64,000 nt of DNA from Chrysoperla carnea. Lineage: Eukaryota > Arthropoda > Insecta > Neuroptera > Chrysopidae. Below, one piece after another: positions 22,968-34,559 of this stretch; positions within the stretch are counted from its first letter, which is position 1; each line of letters opens with the position of its first letter. The stretch is from NCBI RefSeq assembly GCF_905475395.1, contig NC_058342.1:20990640-21054639 (forward strand), written 5' to 3'. The notes under the pieces are model-generated. The model was not told the origin of the DNA. It was given only the letters and a program-made list of their open reading frames with translations, and did not search any database. A program made the translations under genes and the position numbers.

Positions 22968-24737
22968 ATTTATGTGTTGAAGTAAATCATCGTAAATAAA
23001 TATAATTCGAACATTAAAAAAAGGTTATCGAAAATATTCCTTTGAAATAAACTCGCTATGTAATGCCATGAAGTTCGTGGGGTGCTCTTCCCTAGAACTA
23101 ATTTTAATTTTCGCCTTAAAAAAGTCACTCTTTTCTGAAATAAAAACTTATAAAATAATTAAATGTCTGCCATGTAAACAATGGTGTCTTTTTGAAGGGG
23201 TTTATGTAACTACGTTATCTTATTACATATCGATTTTTTGGACAGAATATTTTCAATAACTCAATCATTTTACATTCCATGTAACAAAAAATCATCGACA
23301 TTTTGACACTTAAATGCATTATTTTCAAAAAAAAAAAATGTATTTTTTGTAAATGTGTAAATGTGTGTTTACAACTAGTCTACGTTTCGTCTACGTGTCT
23401 ACGTTTGTATATTAAATCATCAATAATTAATTTATATTTATTTAATAATTAGTTGTAATCGTGATCAATTCAAGCTACTTGTACACATATCGATTTCAAT
23501 TGTTTCTAAATAACCGCAATAGTATCGTCATTTTTCTGTCATCTCACTGCCATTTTTTTCAACAACATTTGCCGAATATGTTTCAATGTACGCCTTAACG
23601 ATTTTTCAGGACAATCGACCGACTGTTGCTGATTTTAGATAAAGCTTTTAAAATATATTCTAGACATTGAACACGATAGAATAATCGTACAAGGTTTTTT
23701 CGTATTCAAAATTGAAAACAGACGATACTTCGTTTAGTGCCTTTGGTAGTAAATAAACAGAAACGATACAACTTGAAGTTTTCGAATGAATCAATGTCCA
23801 GAACATACTCTCAATGTTCATTCATTATCGTCGTTGGCATCAACTGGATTCTGCAGTTTTCTTTTCAGAATGGCAAACAATCTGTAAACGAAACTACATG
23901 TCAAAGAATTTTGAGAAACTAGAAAGTTCAGGGAATTTTACTATCGCTCAGGGAAAATGATAAAAAAATATTCTCCATAGAATTGAATTCTGAAGACCTA
24001 CTTCTTCTTCGATATCTTGGAACGTATTCTAGCGGGCAATAAAATTGCAACCCAACCTATATATCAGATATATTTGGTAGTTGAAAAACATAAATTATTT
24101 AATGTTCGTTTTAATTCCACTAAATATAGCTGATGTACGGCAAAGTGTCGCAATTTTATTGCCCGCAAGCATCCATTTTTGGGGTCGTTTTACCTTTGGA
24201 AGTTTTTTTTTATCAGAAAATGATGCAAATAAACATTTCTTCTATATTTTTCGAATTGATGAATTTCAAATTATGATAGTTTGTCGGGAATTTTTGTTAT
24301 AATAATGAAAAAGTCTATACGAAAAATTCGATCGCAATCTTGAAAAAAGATTTAAAACGAATGGGATCTTGAAATATCCAGTATTTGGTTCTCCGTAGAT
24401 TTCAATACAAAATCAAAGAAGTTTCCCAAATGCAAAATGGACTTTATTTTAACCCTTAGAAGCTATTCCGAGTTTTGTAGATCCAAAATTAATAGAAACT
24501 GTTTTTTTACTACCGAAACAAGCGATTAAAATCGATATATGTGCGACTTAAGTGTATCTCAATATGTGTATAAAATGGAATTTGATGATTTGCTTGGATC
24601 TTCAACTATGTTTACATCAAAAAAATTAATTATATTTACAATGAAGAACAATCCCACCTTTTTCATTTTAAAATAAACAAAAAAAAAACAAGAATTAATT
24701 CAAAATGTAAATATTATATAAAAAATAACACCCTGTA
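22968..24737. other. Intergenic, no gene supported
   Basis: AT-rich DNA with only short random frames (23068, 23737, 24081). None shows a domain, a splice pattern or a signal sequence. Confidence 0.5.
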
Positions 24738-25266
24738 TAATATACAGGTGGTATCTTTTAGAACTGTATATATTGATCACACATAATGTGTAAGAATATC
24801 TTACTATTTAAGAATGAATGTTGATTTTAAGTTGAGGCATAGTTATTGAAATAAATACCACGATACTCGAAATAAATTTAAATTCTATTTAAAAAATATA
24901 ATTAAAAAACATACAACAGATGCACATTTCGCTAAATATTGACATTTCGATTGCAACGCAATCATCGTCAGTATGTTAATTTATTCATATAACACGTTAC
25001 ATACATTATTTACAAAGTTAAACAAAATAATGTTTGTAATGTGTTATATGAATAAATTTAACTACTGACGATGATTGCGTTGCAATCGAAATATCGATAT
25101 TTAGCGAAATGTAAGTCTGTTGTATGTATTTTAATTATATTTTTTTAAATAGAATTTCTTAATATACAATTTTATTTCGAGTATCGTGGAATTCATTGTT
25201 TGCTGTAGTATACTACAAATATGTGAAAAATGTATATACAGTTCTAACAAATACAACCTGTATGAC
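24738..25266. repeat. Nested inverted-repeat element, two concentric pairs
   Basis: An outer pair (about 24738-24769 and 25236-25265, containing 'tagaactgtatata' / 'tatatacagttcta') encloses an inner pair (24858-24876 CCACGATACTCGAAATAAA and its exact reverse ending at 25189). The inner arms continue through 'catttcgattgcaacgcaat' to a loop near 25010. The whole could form one hairpin of more than 250 bp. A single inner end recurs at 37610. It has no coding frame. Confidence 0.85.
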
Positions 25267-28200
25267 ACATAACACGTAAATATTATTAAGTAAAATTAGT
25301 ATTTTTTTTGGATAATAGATATTCATTACATATTATTTTTTTTGTTATAATGGCTACGTTTTGTAGATAAAAGCGTTTATTAACAAAATGGCGGCTGCTA
25401 AATTACATTAAAAAGCCTGCCTCTTGTAGATCAGCAGATTTTAACAGAATATTCGTTTCGACTGATTCTTTTCTAATTCAAAAAATTTGATTGAATGGTC
25501 CATGTACCAAGGGTATGAGATGACGTATCTCAATCGATATCGATTGATATTTAGTTAGTAATTGACAATCTACAAGGAAGGTTATTAAACCATAGACAAT
25601 TAACTCAATAGCCCAATATTCTATTGCGTCAATTGTCCGATTAAAATCCAAGTGTAAAAAGCAAAATATAAAAAAATCAATATGTGCTTCCTAAAAATGT
25701 CTACCGTGGCCGATAATTCAGTCAAAGTTTATGAGCTATTTTATCCGCTAAACGCAGCCATTCTTTTTTTTTGTATTCATCATTTTTGTTATTGTTTTGT
25801 TTTGTTTTTTTTGAATAATTTTCAATTCGTTTTGTTAAATTGAATAACTTCGATTCAAGAATTAATCATTAAATTGATTTACCATTTTGTATTAAGGGGA
25901 AAATTTACTTCAGACAGTAAAAAAACAGTGAGTTTTTTTAATATTTATTGGCCGATAAAACTGGTAATTACCGAATATTTCAAGATTTGTATTTCAAAGC
26001 TAAAATTTTTTTAGCCCTCTTATCTCAGACGAAATATCGGTTCTCAGGAAAGATAAATTTGCAGGAGAATATATGTATCTCTCTCTCTCATATAAACCTA
26101 AATTTTCTGAGATATGAGATTGCTTTATCAAAATAACCCGCGTTACTAAAAATATTCCTTCGATTCTTTTGATCGAAATTTGAATTTACTACGACTAAAA
26201 TGTTAAATGACTCATTGGGGTGAATTAAATCCAGAGATGGGCAAAATTAATTCGAATAAAAATAACCAAAGATTTTCTGAATGACGACTTAATTTATCAA
26301 ATGGAATACCTTATTAAGTTTTCTCGAAAAATATTTACTGAAAATATTTTAATGTGTTAGAACGAAAAGAGAATCATTTTTCGTGAATTTATCTGAATAA
26401 ATCGTTCGTCATTTGAAAAATGGTCGAATGGTTTATTTATTTGCGGATAAATTAGAGTCCATAGAATTGAATTTTGAGGTTTTGCTTCTTCATCGATATA
26501 TCGGACTTGAAAATTAAAAATTACGCAAACTATTGTTTCTTCGAATAAAAAATTAGTTGAATAATGCCCATCTCTGATTAAATCAAATGAATTAATTCAT
26601 GAATCATAGTTATGCACTTAAACAAAGATAAACATCATACATTCCTAATAAAAAGACAGAGAATAAGATATTTATTTTAATATCAAAAAAACAAAAGATG
26701 ATGTTTACTAGACAACTTACTAGACAATTAGAATATATAGCCAATAGTAAAAAGAAAAATGATAGTAAATAATAAAATAAGGATGGAATGTCCCAACTAC
26801 TACTAAATAAAAAAAATGTATAGTTTTCCAAATAATTAATCCACATTCCATTTTTCGTATATAAAATATTAATAATATTAATTTTTTTTTGTAATTTACT
26901 TAAATAACATTCCATTTTCTTCCCCTTGATCCCTCCTTTTTTTTTTAAATATTTATATTTATACATATTTCATATGAAAATTAATTTAAGAATAGGCGAA
27001 ATGTTTTAAGATGGCAGCGCTTACATGGTCACAAAAATTTATTTAAAGAAAGTCGTTATTACATTTTCATAATGGGTGTATTGTTGTCACCTAAAATTAA
27101 TTTTTACATCAGGAGTCGTGCGAAAGTACATGATTTCTGAAATCAAATCTGGAAAGGTGGCAATCCTAAATGGATGCTTTCAGATCATTGAGCTTTGTTA
27201 TTATTTACGAGCAAAGTAAATACTTTTTGTACAGGCTTAAACAAATCACTTAAAACTAGTTTGAATCATTTCAAACTTCAGAAAAATACAACTTGATTGC
27301 TAACTAATCGATCGGTGGTCTCAATGCAATCTTAAGGGTGCGTTCACATGATAATCGTTGAACGCGTGTTTATTACTAGACGAGATTTTATTTTAAGTGT
27401 CCAAATGTTAACGCGAGTTAATGTAAAACATGAGGATGTAGTCAGTGTTGCTAGATTTCCCGTAGACCTATCGTGTTTTAATTATTGTATCCTTTTTTTA
27501 ATGAAGGATTATGCTAAAGCACTACCTTTCGTACCTCGACGGATATTTTGAATTTAATTTTAAACAATTTTTGTAATTTTGTAGCATTAATTTCCGAATT
27601 ATTAATTTTGTTTATTTGGTAAGAAACGAATATAGGATCTACTGTATTATTTTTATCGAATTTACTGTTTTTTAAACGTACCATCTACGCGCGTTAACTA
27701 AACGCTCATCTGAACGTACTGGTTTTTGTAAACAAAAGTGATAAATTGAAACACATGAAAATAAACTTAAATTTGTTAAATAAAATATTTGTGTTCATGA
27801 TAAAAATCAGATGAAACGACTTGCTTTAGTTAACGTTTTTTGACCATGTAAGGGATGCTTTATCTGTAATTCGTCATATGAGTAATGATTTTTGAATCAT
27901 TAATGAAAATTAAGTGTCTTGTGAATTGTGACTTGAAATTAAATGTAATAATCAACTTAAAAAAATTTTATATGTCATATTTGATATTCAAATATGATTC
28001 GAAACGGAGTTTAATCACTTCTATTTAATTTTGTATATGTTGTACACAGTACGCGAATTCAACAATTTGTCCAAATTTTTTAACCCATAACGCGTTTTAA
28101 AGTGAGCATATTTTAAAGAACCCAATTTATCAGACGTATAGAAATTGAATAGACTCTAGTTCGCCGTTTTATGTAATTCAGAATATAAACAAAACCCACG

Positions 28201-28304
28201 GTTGAAAAAGGTTCTTGTGGGTTATTTTTCGATATGTCTGAACCCTTTGATATATTTACAATTTATACACATTATGAATAAAATTATTTTTATATAGAAA
28301 TTAT
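25267..28304. other. Gene-poor AT-rich stretch
   Basis: No exon or domain was supported. Near 27335 there is an isolated AAGGGTGCGTTCACATG end (compare 22475). Near 25490-25640 and 26850-26900 there are only AT-rich simple stretches. Confidence 0.5.
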
Positions 28305-28657
28305 TATACAGTTTGGCAACCATCTCGTTAGCCATTTAAAATATATAAAGTAAGAAGAGTTTTTATGGACGTTTGTATGTGTAAGACGAAAAAATAGTCT
28401 TCAGACAATGTACTGTGTGTGATGCGCACTTTATCGTATGCCTACAACTTTAAGTGATGTACAAGTGATGAGACTGACCTGATGTGTTCATGTATACAAA
28501 TATATAACTACATATCAAATGATATGACTACGCATCAAACACAATACATTATCTGAAGACTCCTTCTTTGTTTTATACATAAGTACGTCCATAAAAACTC
28601 TTTTTACCTCATAAATTTTAAATGGGTAACGAGATGGTTACCAAACCAAACTGTATA
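28305..28657. repeat. 350-bp foldback element with about 125-bp arms
   Basis: The left arm starts 'tatacagtttggcaaccatc', continues with 'agagtttttatggacgt', and ends 'agtcttcagacaatgtactg'. The right arm returns the same blocks in reverse and ends 'ggttaccaaaccaaactgta'. The arms are about 85-90% alike by eye and the loop is under 100 bp. It is noncoding and probably a MITE-type element. Confidence 0.85.
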
Positions 28658-28889
28658 GGAAGTATTTAGCATATAAAGTAAGAAATTATATCTTTGTCTT
28701 CAAATAACTCCAAAGAAAAAAGTTAACAGGTGTTAAATCGCAAGATCTAGGCGATCAATAACATCTGCTTTACGAGAGATTATTCGATTTCCAAACCGTC
28801 ATTTTCGTTAACCGAAATACAGGAAATTCTAGTACAAAACACCAAAAGCACATTCGAAAATAACATCGAAAATAGAACATCTTATATGT

Positions 28890-29100
28890 GAAAATTTATA
28901 ATTTAAAAATATGATTCAATCGTAATTTCATAGAGTTTATTGAAAAATCTTTCGGTAATCACTATTATTGTAATTAAAGTCTTTGATTATGATTAATAAT
29001 TAAAAAATGTATGATTCAAATGTATTTTCATAAGGTTTATTGGAAAATCTTTCGATAATCAATTGTAAACAAAGACTTTGATTCTAATCAAAGATAAGTT
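28890..29100. repeat. Two-copy tandem repeat, about 110-bp unit
   Basis: Two successive units each contain 'atgattcaa..gtaatttcat', 'ggtttattg.aaaatctttcg.taatca' and 'aaagactttgatt'. They diverge by point changes and a small gap. No coding potential was seen. Confidence 0.65.
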
Positions 29101-29883
29101 CCCTACCATCCCTAAGTGTAATGTCTAGGCCTGGATTTACATATTGGGCTAGATGGGCCATGGCCTTGGCGGTAAATTAACCGAAAGGTCAAAATATTTT
29201 TACGTATATGTGAATTTGATCTTAGGCATGAAGAAAAATGTTGAGAAAATTTTATACTTTTGGAATCCGGCCTTGATAAAATCCCCTATTTCTATATAAA
29301 ATAATTTAATTTACAATCTGTATATTAATTTTCCAAGCTAATTTGTTAATAATTTTGCTTTTTTTTTTAAGTGAAATAATATTGAACGAATGAATTCATA
29401 AAAAATCCTTTGTTTTATTATTAAAAAAAAATGTGTACTTGAATAAAATATAATACATGATTATAGTTTGACGAACGCGCTCAAAAAACACAACATATTT
29501 TTATATATACATATTCAAATTATTCATATTCATGTATTATGTAAATTGAATATTATTTTTATACATATTATATATATTATATTATATTATTAATTATTAA
29601 AATATTAATTAATTATATTATTATTTTAGATATTTTTATTTTGAGTGACGTGATTTTATAAATAGTGATCAAATAAATAAATAATTAATTAATGAACAAT
29701 CTAAATAAATTTTTTAATAAAGAAAAAAGAGTAATTAAATTTATATTTTCGAACAAAATCAAATTTAGTTATAAAATAAATGAAAAATAAATAAATATTT
29801 TTAATCAAATAATGTTTTTATTTTTTTTATTTTGATGTCCCCTTTTTCATCAACTTTCATCCTGTTTTTAATTCTTATTCCAG

Positions 29884-29955
29884 GATCTAGATTATTGTAC
29901 CATTGCTCGAAAATTAAAGTCGAAGATTGAAACAGAAGGACAAAGAGATTATTGA
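29884..29955 (+). CDS. Possible orphan terminal coding exon, gene unknown
   Basis: A long pyrimidine tract ending TTCTTATTCCAG abuts an open stretch of 23 codons and a TGA, in an area otherwise full of stops. The peptide starts DLDYCTIARKLKSKIET and ends GQRDY. It is rich in Lys, Arg and Glu, unlike random AT-rich translation here. I do not recognise the family and could not identify upstream exons on the plus strand between 21 and 29.8 kb. It could be the last exon of a gene with very long introns, or chance. Confidence 0.35.
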   Translation, partial: DLDYCTIARKLKSKIETEGQRDY

Positions 29956-31300
29956 ATCATAAGAATATGCTAGTTTGCATTAATTATCACCGGACTCATT
30001 AAGATAAACTAGCGTTGCTACCTAAAACTTCCGGGAAGGAAAGTGGGAAATAAATGATAAAGTCGGGAGGTACAGAAATTAATCTAATTATATCCGAATT
30101 ATACCGACCGAATCATAATCATGGCGGAAGCATTTCTAGAAAACTTGGAAATGTCAGGGAATTCAAATTTTATTCGAAAAGTCAGGGAATTCTGTAAAAA
30201 AGAGAAAAGTCAGGAAATTTTATTAGTTTCGTAACTATGTTATTTGTAAAATTTTCATTCCACTTTCAAATCAATTTTAGCAAATTATTGCTTTCTTTCA
30301 AAGTATTAATTTCTTTTTAAGTATTTAATGTGTTTGTTTTTTGAATTATTCAACTGAAAAATTCAGCGAATTTTATTTTGGAAAAACAGTGGGCACAATG
30401 ATAAGACTGTGCGATATTTTTGATGTTTTGTAAATCCATTTTTTCCATAATTAAAAATTTAAATAAATATCCTTCAAAAACTTTAAAATAAAATCTACTC
30501 GAACTGTGAAATTAGCCTGAATGTGAAATAAATAATCCAAAAACCTTTGTATTTACTGAACTCTGGAGGATTTATGTTGTTATCGGAACTTGGGAGAAAC
30601 ACGATTTCTAGAGTCTCCCGGTCAATTCTGAAGAGGTAGCAATCCTAGCAGGAAAATATTTAACTAAGGTTCCAAAGCATCTAGAAATACAATTCTACGA
30701 TACTTGTATACAGAGGTCAATTGAGAATTTCACACTAGTTTTTCATTTTTATTAATTAAAATTCCCTATAGACAAATTTTTCATTGATGTATTCCAATGA
30801 CGACATAGAAATTCCCATATGTCAATTTAAAAAAACTGTAAATTAGTAAACCTTAATTACATAATGTATTATTTTTAGGAAGGGTAACCCTGAAATTCAG
30901 GAGACAGGAGGTGGAATATATAGCTAATATCACATACATGTGCACCTATGTGTTAATATATATAGCTGAAACATTTTATAACGACATTGAAGGAAGAGAC
31001 CTACAAGTATGATCATAATAAACAATATAAACTAATAACATTTCATCTGTTATTACGAATAATTATCTTCTGAGAAAAATGTCCCTAAGAGTTACTTTGG
31101 TTACTAGAACATCAACAACTATCATTCTCATGGGAAAAATTCGAAAAGAGCTTTGGATGTTATCACAAAACTTCTTCGTCCACATTAACTTTGCTGCTAT
31201 ATTCACGTGCGTTCAAGAGAGGTCATACCTTATCATTTAAATAGATTTTATGTTAATGTAGAACAGTTTTAAAATTGAAAAAAATCAAAAATTGAAAAAA
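29956..31300. other. Intergenic, nothing recognised
   Basis: AT-rich sequence without a supported gene or a clear element border. If the 29884 exon is real, the first few hundred bases would be its 3' UTR. Confidence 0.45.
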
Positions 31301-31304
31301 ATAC

Positions 31305-31390
31305 ACCCGCACCAGGAATCGAACCCGGACCTCGTGGATTCATGCCAAGCGTCTTGCCCAGTTCGGTCATACGAGCACTAAGCACAGACT
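31305..31390 (-). mobile_element. tRNA-related SINE head or tRNA pseudogene
   Basis: Read on the minus strand, it has a B box GGGTTCGATTCC and, upstream, an A-box-like TATGACCGAACTGGGC at tRNA spacing. It is followed by a T-rich body ('gtgtatttttttcaattttt'). The acceptor stem does not pair, so it is not a working tRNA gene. The relic at 62043-62110 has the same B-box arm and a similar 'gtgtaattttttc' continuation. Confidence 0.6.
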
Positions 31391-32121
31391 GTATTTTTTT
31401 CAACTCATCGAATTTTTGTTTTTATAATTAGTCAATCTTAACTTATTTATTTATCATTTGTATTTGCGTACAAGAATTTAGTCACCTTCTCATTGCGCCG
31501 GGATAGTTATTCGTAACGGGTAGTTTTCGAGTTACAGGCAATCAAAGCTACACATACATTATAGTTATATAGCCCGTAGTTCAAAAACTACTGTTTAAAA
31601 ATTTTGTGACATTGAGAGCTTTCGATCAAAGCGATCTGAAGAATATTTTGGCAGCCTTTTGAAAAAATTTTACAGAAAGCCATTTTCCAAGTCATATAGG
31701 TACTATAAATATAATAAAAATGTAACTTTGATCGTCCGTAGCTCGAAAACTATACTAGTTAAAAACTTTTGTGGCCGTGAGAGCTATTGATCAGTATGAT
31801 TCAAAGACCATTTTAGAGTGAGTTAGAAACAGTTTCTTAGAGGTGATTTTCTTATCTGATATTGCGGGGTCTTTTCTCATTGTGCACTCACAGGTCGTAA
31901 TAACAAATAACCGGTTTGTGGTGCAAGCGATGTCACAATAGCTGATTTTGACTGTAGATAATTTCATATTATACATGTGTACACAGACATGTGTATAATC
32001 ATGATGTGTTGTAAGGTAACGTGTAGCTGTCTATATGTATAGTAATAACATGTTAAGTGACCAAGAATTCTGTGCCAAAATTTCTAGGATTAGATAAATA
32101 GAATTAGCTAAATAAGAAATC

Positions 32122-34559
32122 ATGGCATCAAGAAGAGGGCCTATGGCTCTTGGTACGGACGGTACTGATTTTGCACATCGTCAACGTATTGCTCAACAAT
32201 ATCAAATTAGGTAATTTTCATCTCAAACATAGCCTCAAAATTTTTAGTTTACTTTTAAATTTTTATTTCATTTTTTGTAGTGCCCTTAATAAATCAAGAC
32301 TTAAATATTGTATATTTTTTCATTATTTACTATTTTTTGCTATGCTAGCAAAATTATCGGCTGATATTCTGGATCGTTTGGATATATTTATATTGGAAAT
32401 AGAAGAATTAGAAATACCTCAGGTAATTTTTAGTAATTCTACGCCCAAATTATCGAAGATTTAATTTAATCATTTTACGAAATATATTGCTGATTTGGAA
32501 TCTAATTTTTACGCCTTTTTTCATTCAAGCCCACCAAAAAAGTAATCTAGCTGGAGTTCTATAAGACCTAGAAATTTGTGTATAATGTCAATATGAAAAG
32601 GGGGAAAATTTCTGTTAACAGCCCAACATAGACGAAATTTAAAAAATTCTATTGACAAAAAATGTTTAGCCTGCATAATTAATAATTAAAAATGAAAAAC
32701 ATTCTAGGTAAATGAACAGGGACTCTAGACAGAAAGGGGTTCCGTTCCAACTAGATTTAAAAAAATTACTACTGTGGTTAGGCCTCGCCACTTATATCGT
32801 AATGCTTTTAAAACTGGTCTTCGTAAATCTAATTGGCGCTCCTTTGTCTATAATGCATGGTATGGTATGCGCCTACCAAGACGGCTCTGAGTATCGCGTT
32901 GAAAAACCGAATGGGTTAACTTTTTGTAATATGAAATTCCTCAGCGTGGGCTAAAATCTGCTGAATTATTAAAGGTTATTGCTCGATAGAATATATATAG
33001 AAGTTTGTTTTTTAAAAGATCTCCTTTGATTTCTGTGCTTAGGACGTACTCCATCTTTGTTTAAAATGATCTGACAAACGTCTTTTCCATTGGATATTAT
33101 GAGACTATGCCTTAAGGCCTTTTAGTACAATATTTTATGTACTTTGAACAATTAATGCAAATGAAGACAGATAATTGGAGTTTACTCCTTAACAATCGAT
33201 TTTCAAGGTGCCCGGTTTGAAAAAAAAAATGAGTAGTAAAATATAGTGATCGAATGATTTCGTTACGTTTTTGTGCGCAATCTATCGGATGCACCTTTCA
33301 CGTTTTAGTAAGGACACAGCACACATAGTACGTATAGCAGACAAAGTGTCTATTGTTTGAAACTGACAGCACGCTACACAACATTTAAGGAGTAAACTCC
33401 AGTTGTTCGTCGGAACTGATGCACACAATTTCTTTTTTTAAACTTCGATAGTATGGCATTAATTTCATAATAAAATTTCGACGATAAATAATGATATACA
33501 TTTTTTTTATAGCCTCTTTGGTGGGAATATATTTGGTGTATCAGTTTATTAGTATCATTTTTGGGTTTGGCCGCAATTAGGAAAAATCGTATTAAATTTA
33601 TGCAACGATATGTGATTTGCATTTTGTTATTTGGTATTTGCCCATTATTGTACGCATTCATCTATTATTTACCAGATTCCTACGAATATTTATTTGGAGA
33701 AGATTGGGATGAAATTGTTTTCTGGCAGGTAAGACATCGCAAACATTTATAATTTTATCGAATTTCGAATCACGAGGTCAACAAAAAAGCATTCTTATTA
33801 CACTGCCATAGGAATAATGTTGTCAAAAACCAAAACGGGGCATACAAGTACCATGGCATGACTGATTCCACTTACTGTTTTCCAATTTACAGCTTCGATT
33901 TTATATTTATAAATGTGTCTCAATTTCGTGAAGATTGACATTGAAGTATGTGGATTTTTCCTCTATTTCTGTACTAAATTTGTAACAGAAGAAGTCAATC
34001 GAATAAAAAAGCATTAGAATCTGGTCATCGATCTGGAAGTATCACATAATTTTGGGAAAATAAATTGTCATGTAAATAGTAAGGGAAAATGATAAATAAA
34101 AAAAAATAAATAAATAAATATTCTGAAAACTTGATTTTTCATCGATATCTCGAAATGTTTATATCTCCGAGTTTTGGGTTCAATTTTTATCGGAATATGA
34201 CGCAAATACATATTTCTATATTTTTCGATAAGAAAAATTTCAAATTATGGTACTTCAAAATTCGATCATCACCCTGTACAGAAATTTTATTTTTACGGCT
34301 AATTCAAGTTGTAAGACATTCTATATTTTGATTTATAGACCTCTTTAATAAATTACTTCTTGCGCTTTTATAGACAAGTCTACAATTTAAAGAGGTGAAA
34401 CTGAAATTATAATTTGATTTTTTTTTGCAGGGCTATCCATATGGAATGCTTTGGTATGCTTTTATACTATTAGCAATACAAGTCCATTTATTCTCATTGT
34501 ACTTTGCGTGGAATTTGATAACGGCTTGGAAATCACGTGGTGCTAAGAAAGTGGAATAA
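32122..34559 (+). CDS. jagn: Jagunal (JAGN1), ER multi-pass membrane protein
   Basis: Four exons: 32122-32210, 32281-32422, 33513-33728 and 34431-34559. Phases are consistent and give 191 residues (human JAGN1 has 183). The start [17 protein letters not shown] matches the family's MASR-GP...GTDG-DF opening, and the body has four hydrophobic segments, typical of Jagunal. In Drosophila, Jagunal is needed for ER reorganisation and vesicle traffic during oogenesis; in mammals JAGN1 supports granulocyte secretion. The C-terminus [11 protein letters not shown] is basic and cytosolic-looking, as in the family, whose tail is also Lys-rich. Intron 2 carries a perfect-TIR MITE at 33177-33400. The start is the first ATG of the conserved N-terminus. 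Confidence 0.93.
33177..33400. mobile_element. GGAGTTTACTCCTTAA-ended MITE (family 3), shortest copy
   Basis: It lies in jagunal intron 2. The ends are perfect 16-bp inverted repeats: GGAGTTTACTCCTTAA at 33177-33192 and TTAAGGAGTAAACTCC at 33385-33400. The 224 bp include 'gtctattgtttgaaactgac', shared in reverse with the longer copies at 44585-44983 and 52477-52780. It has no open frame. Confidence 0.88.

Noticed and set aside
32712-32954. 80-codon frame in jagunal intron 2
   Set aside because: It has no splice continuity with jagunal and no known domain. The segment is slightly GC-richer and may be an unrecognised old repeat.
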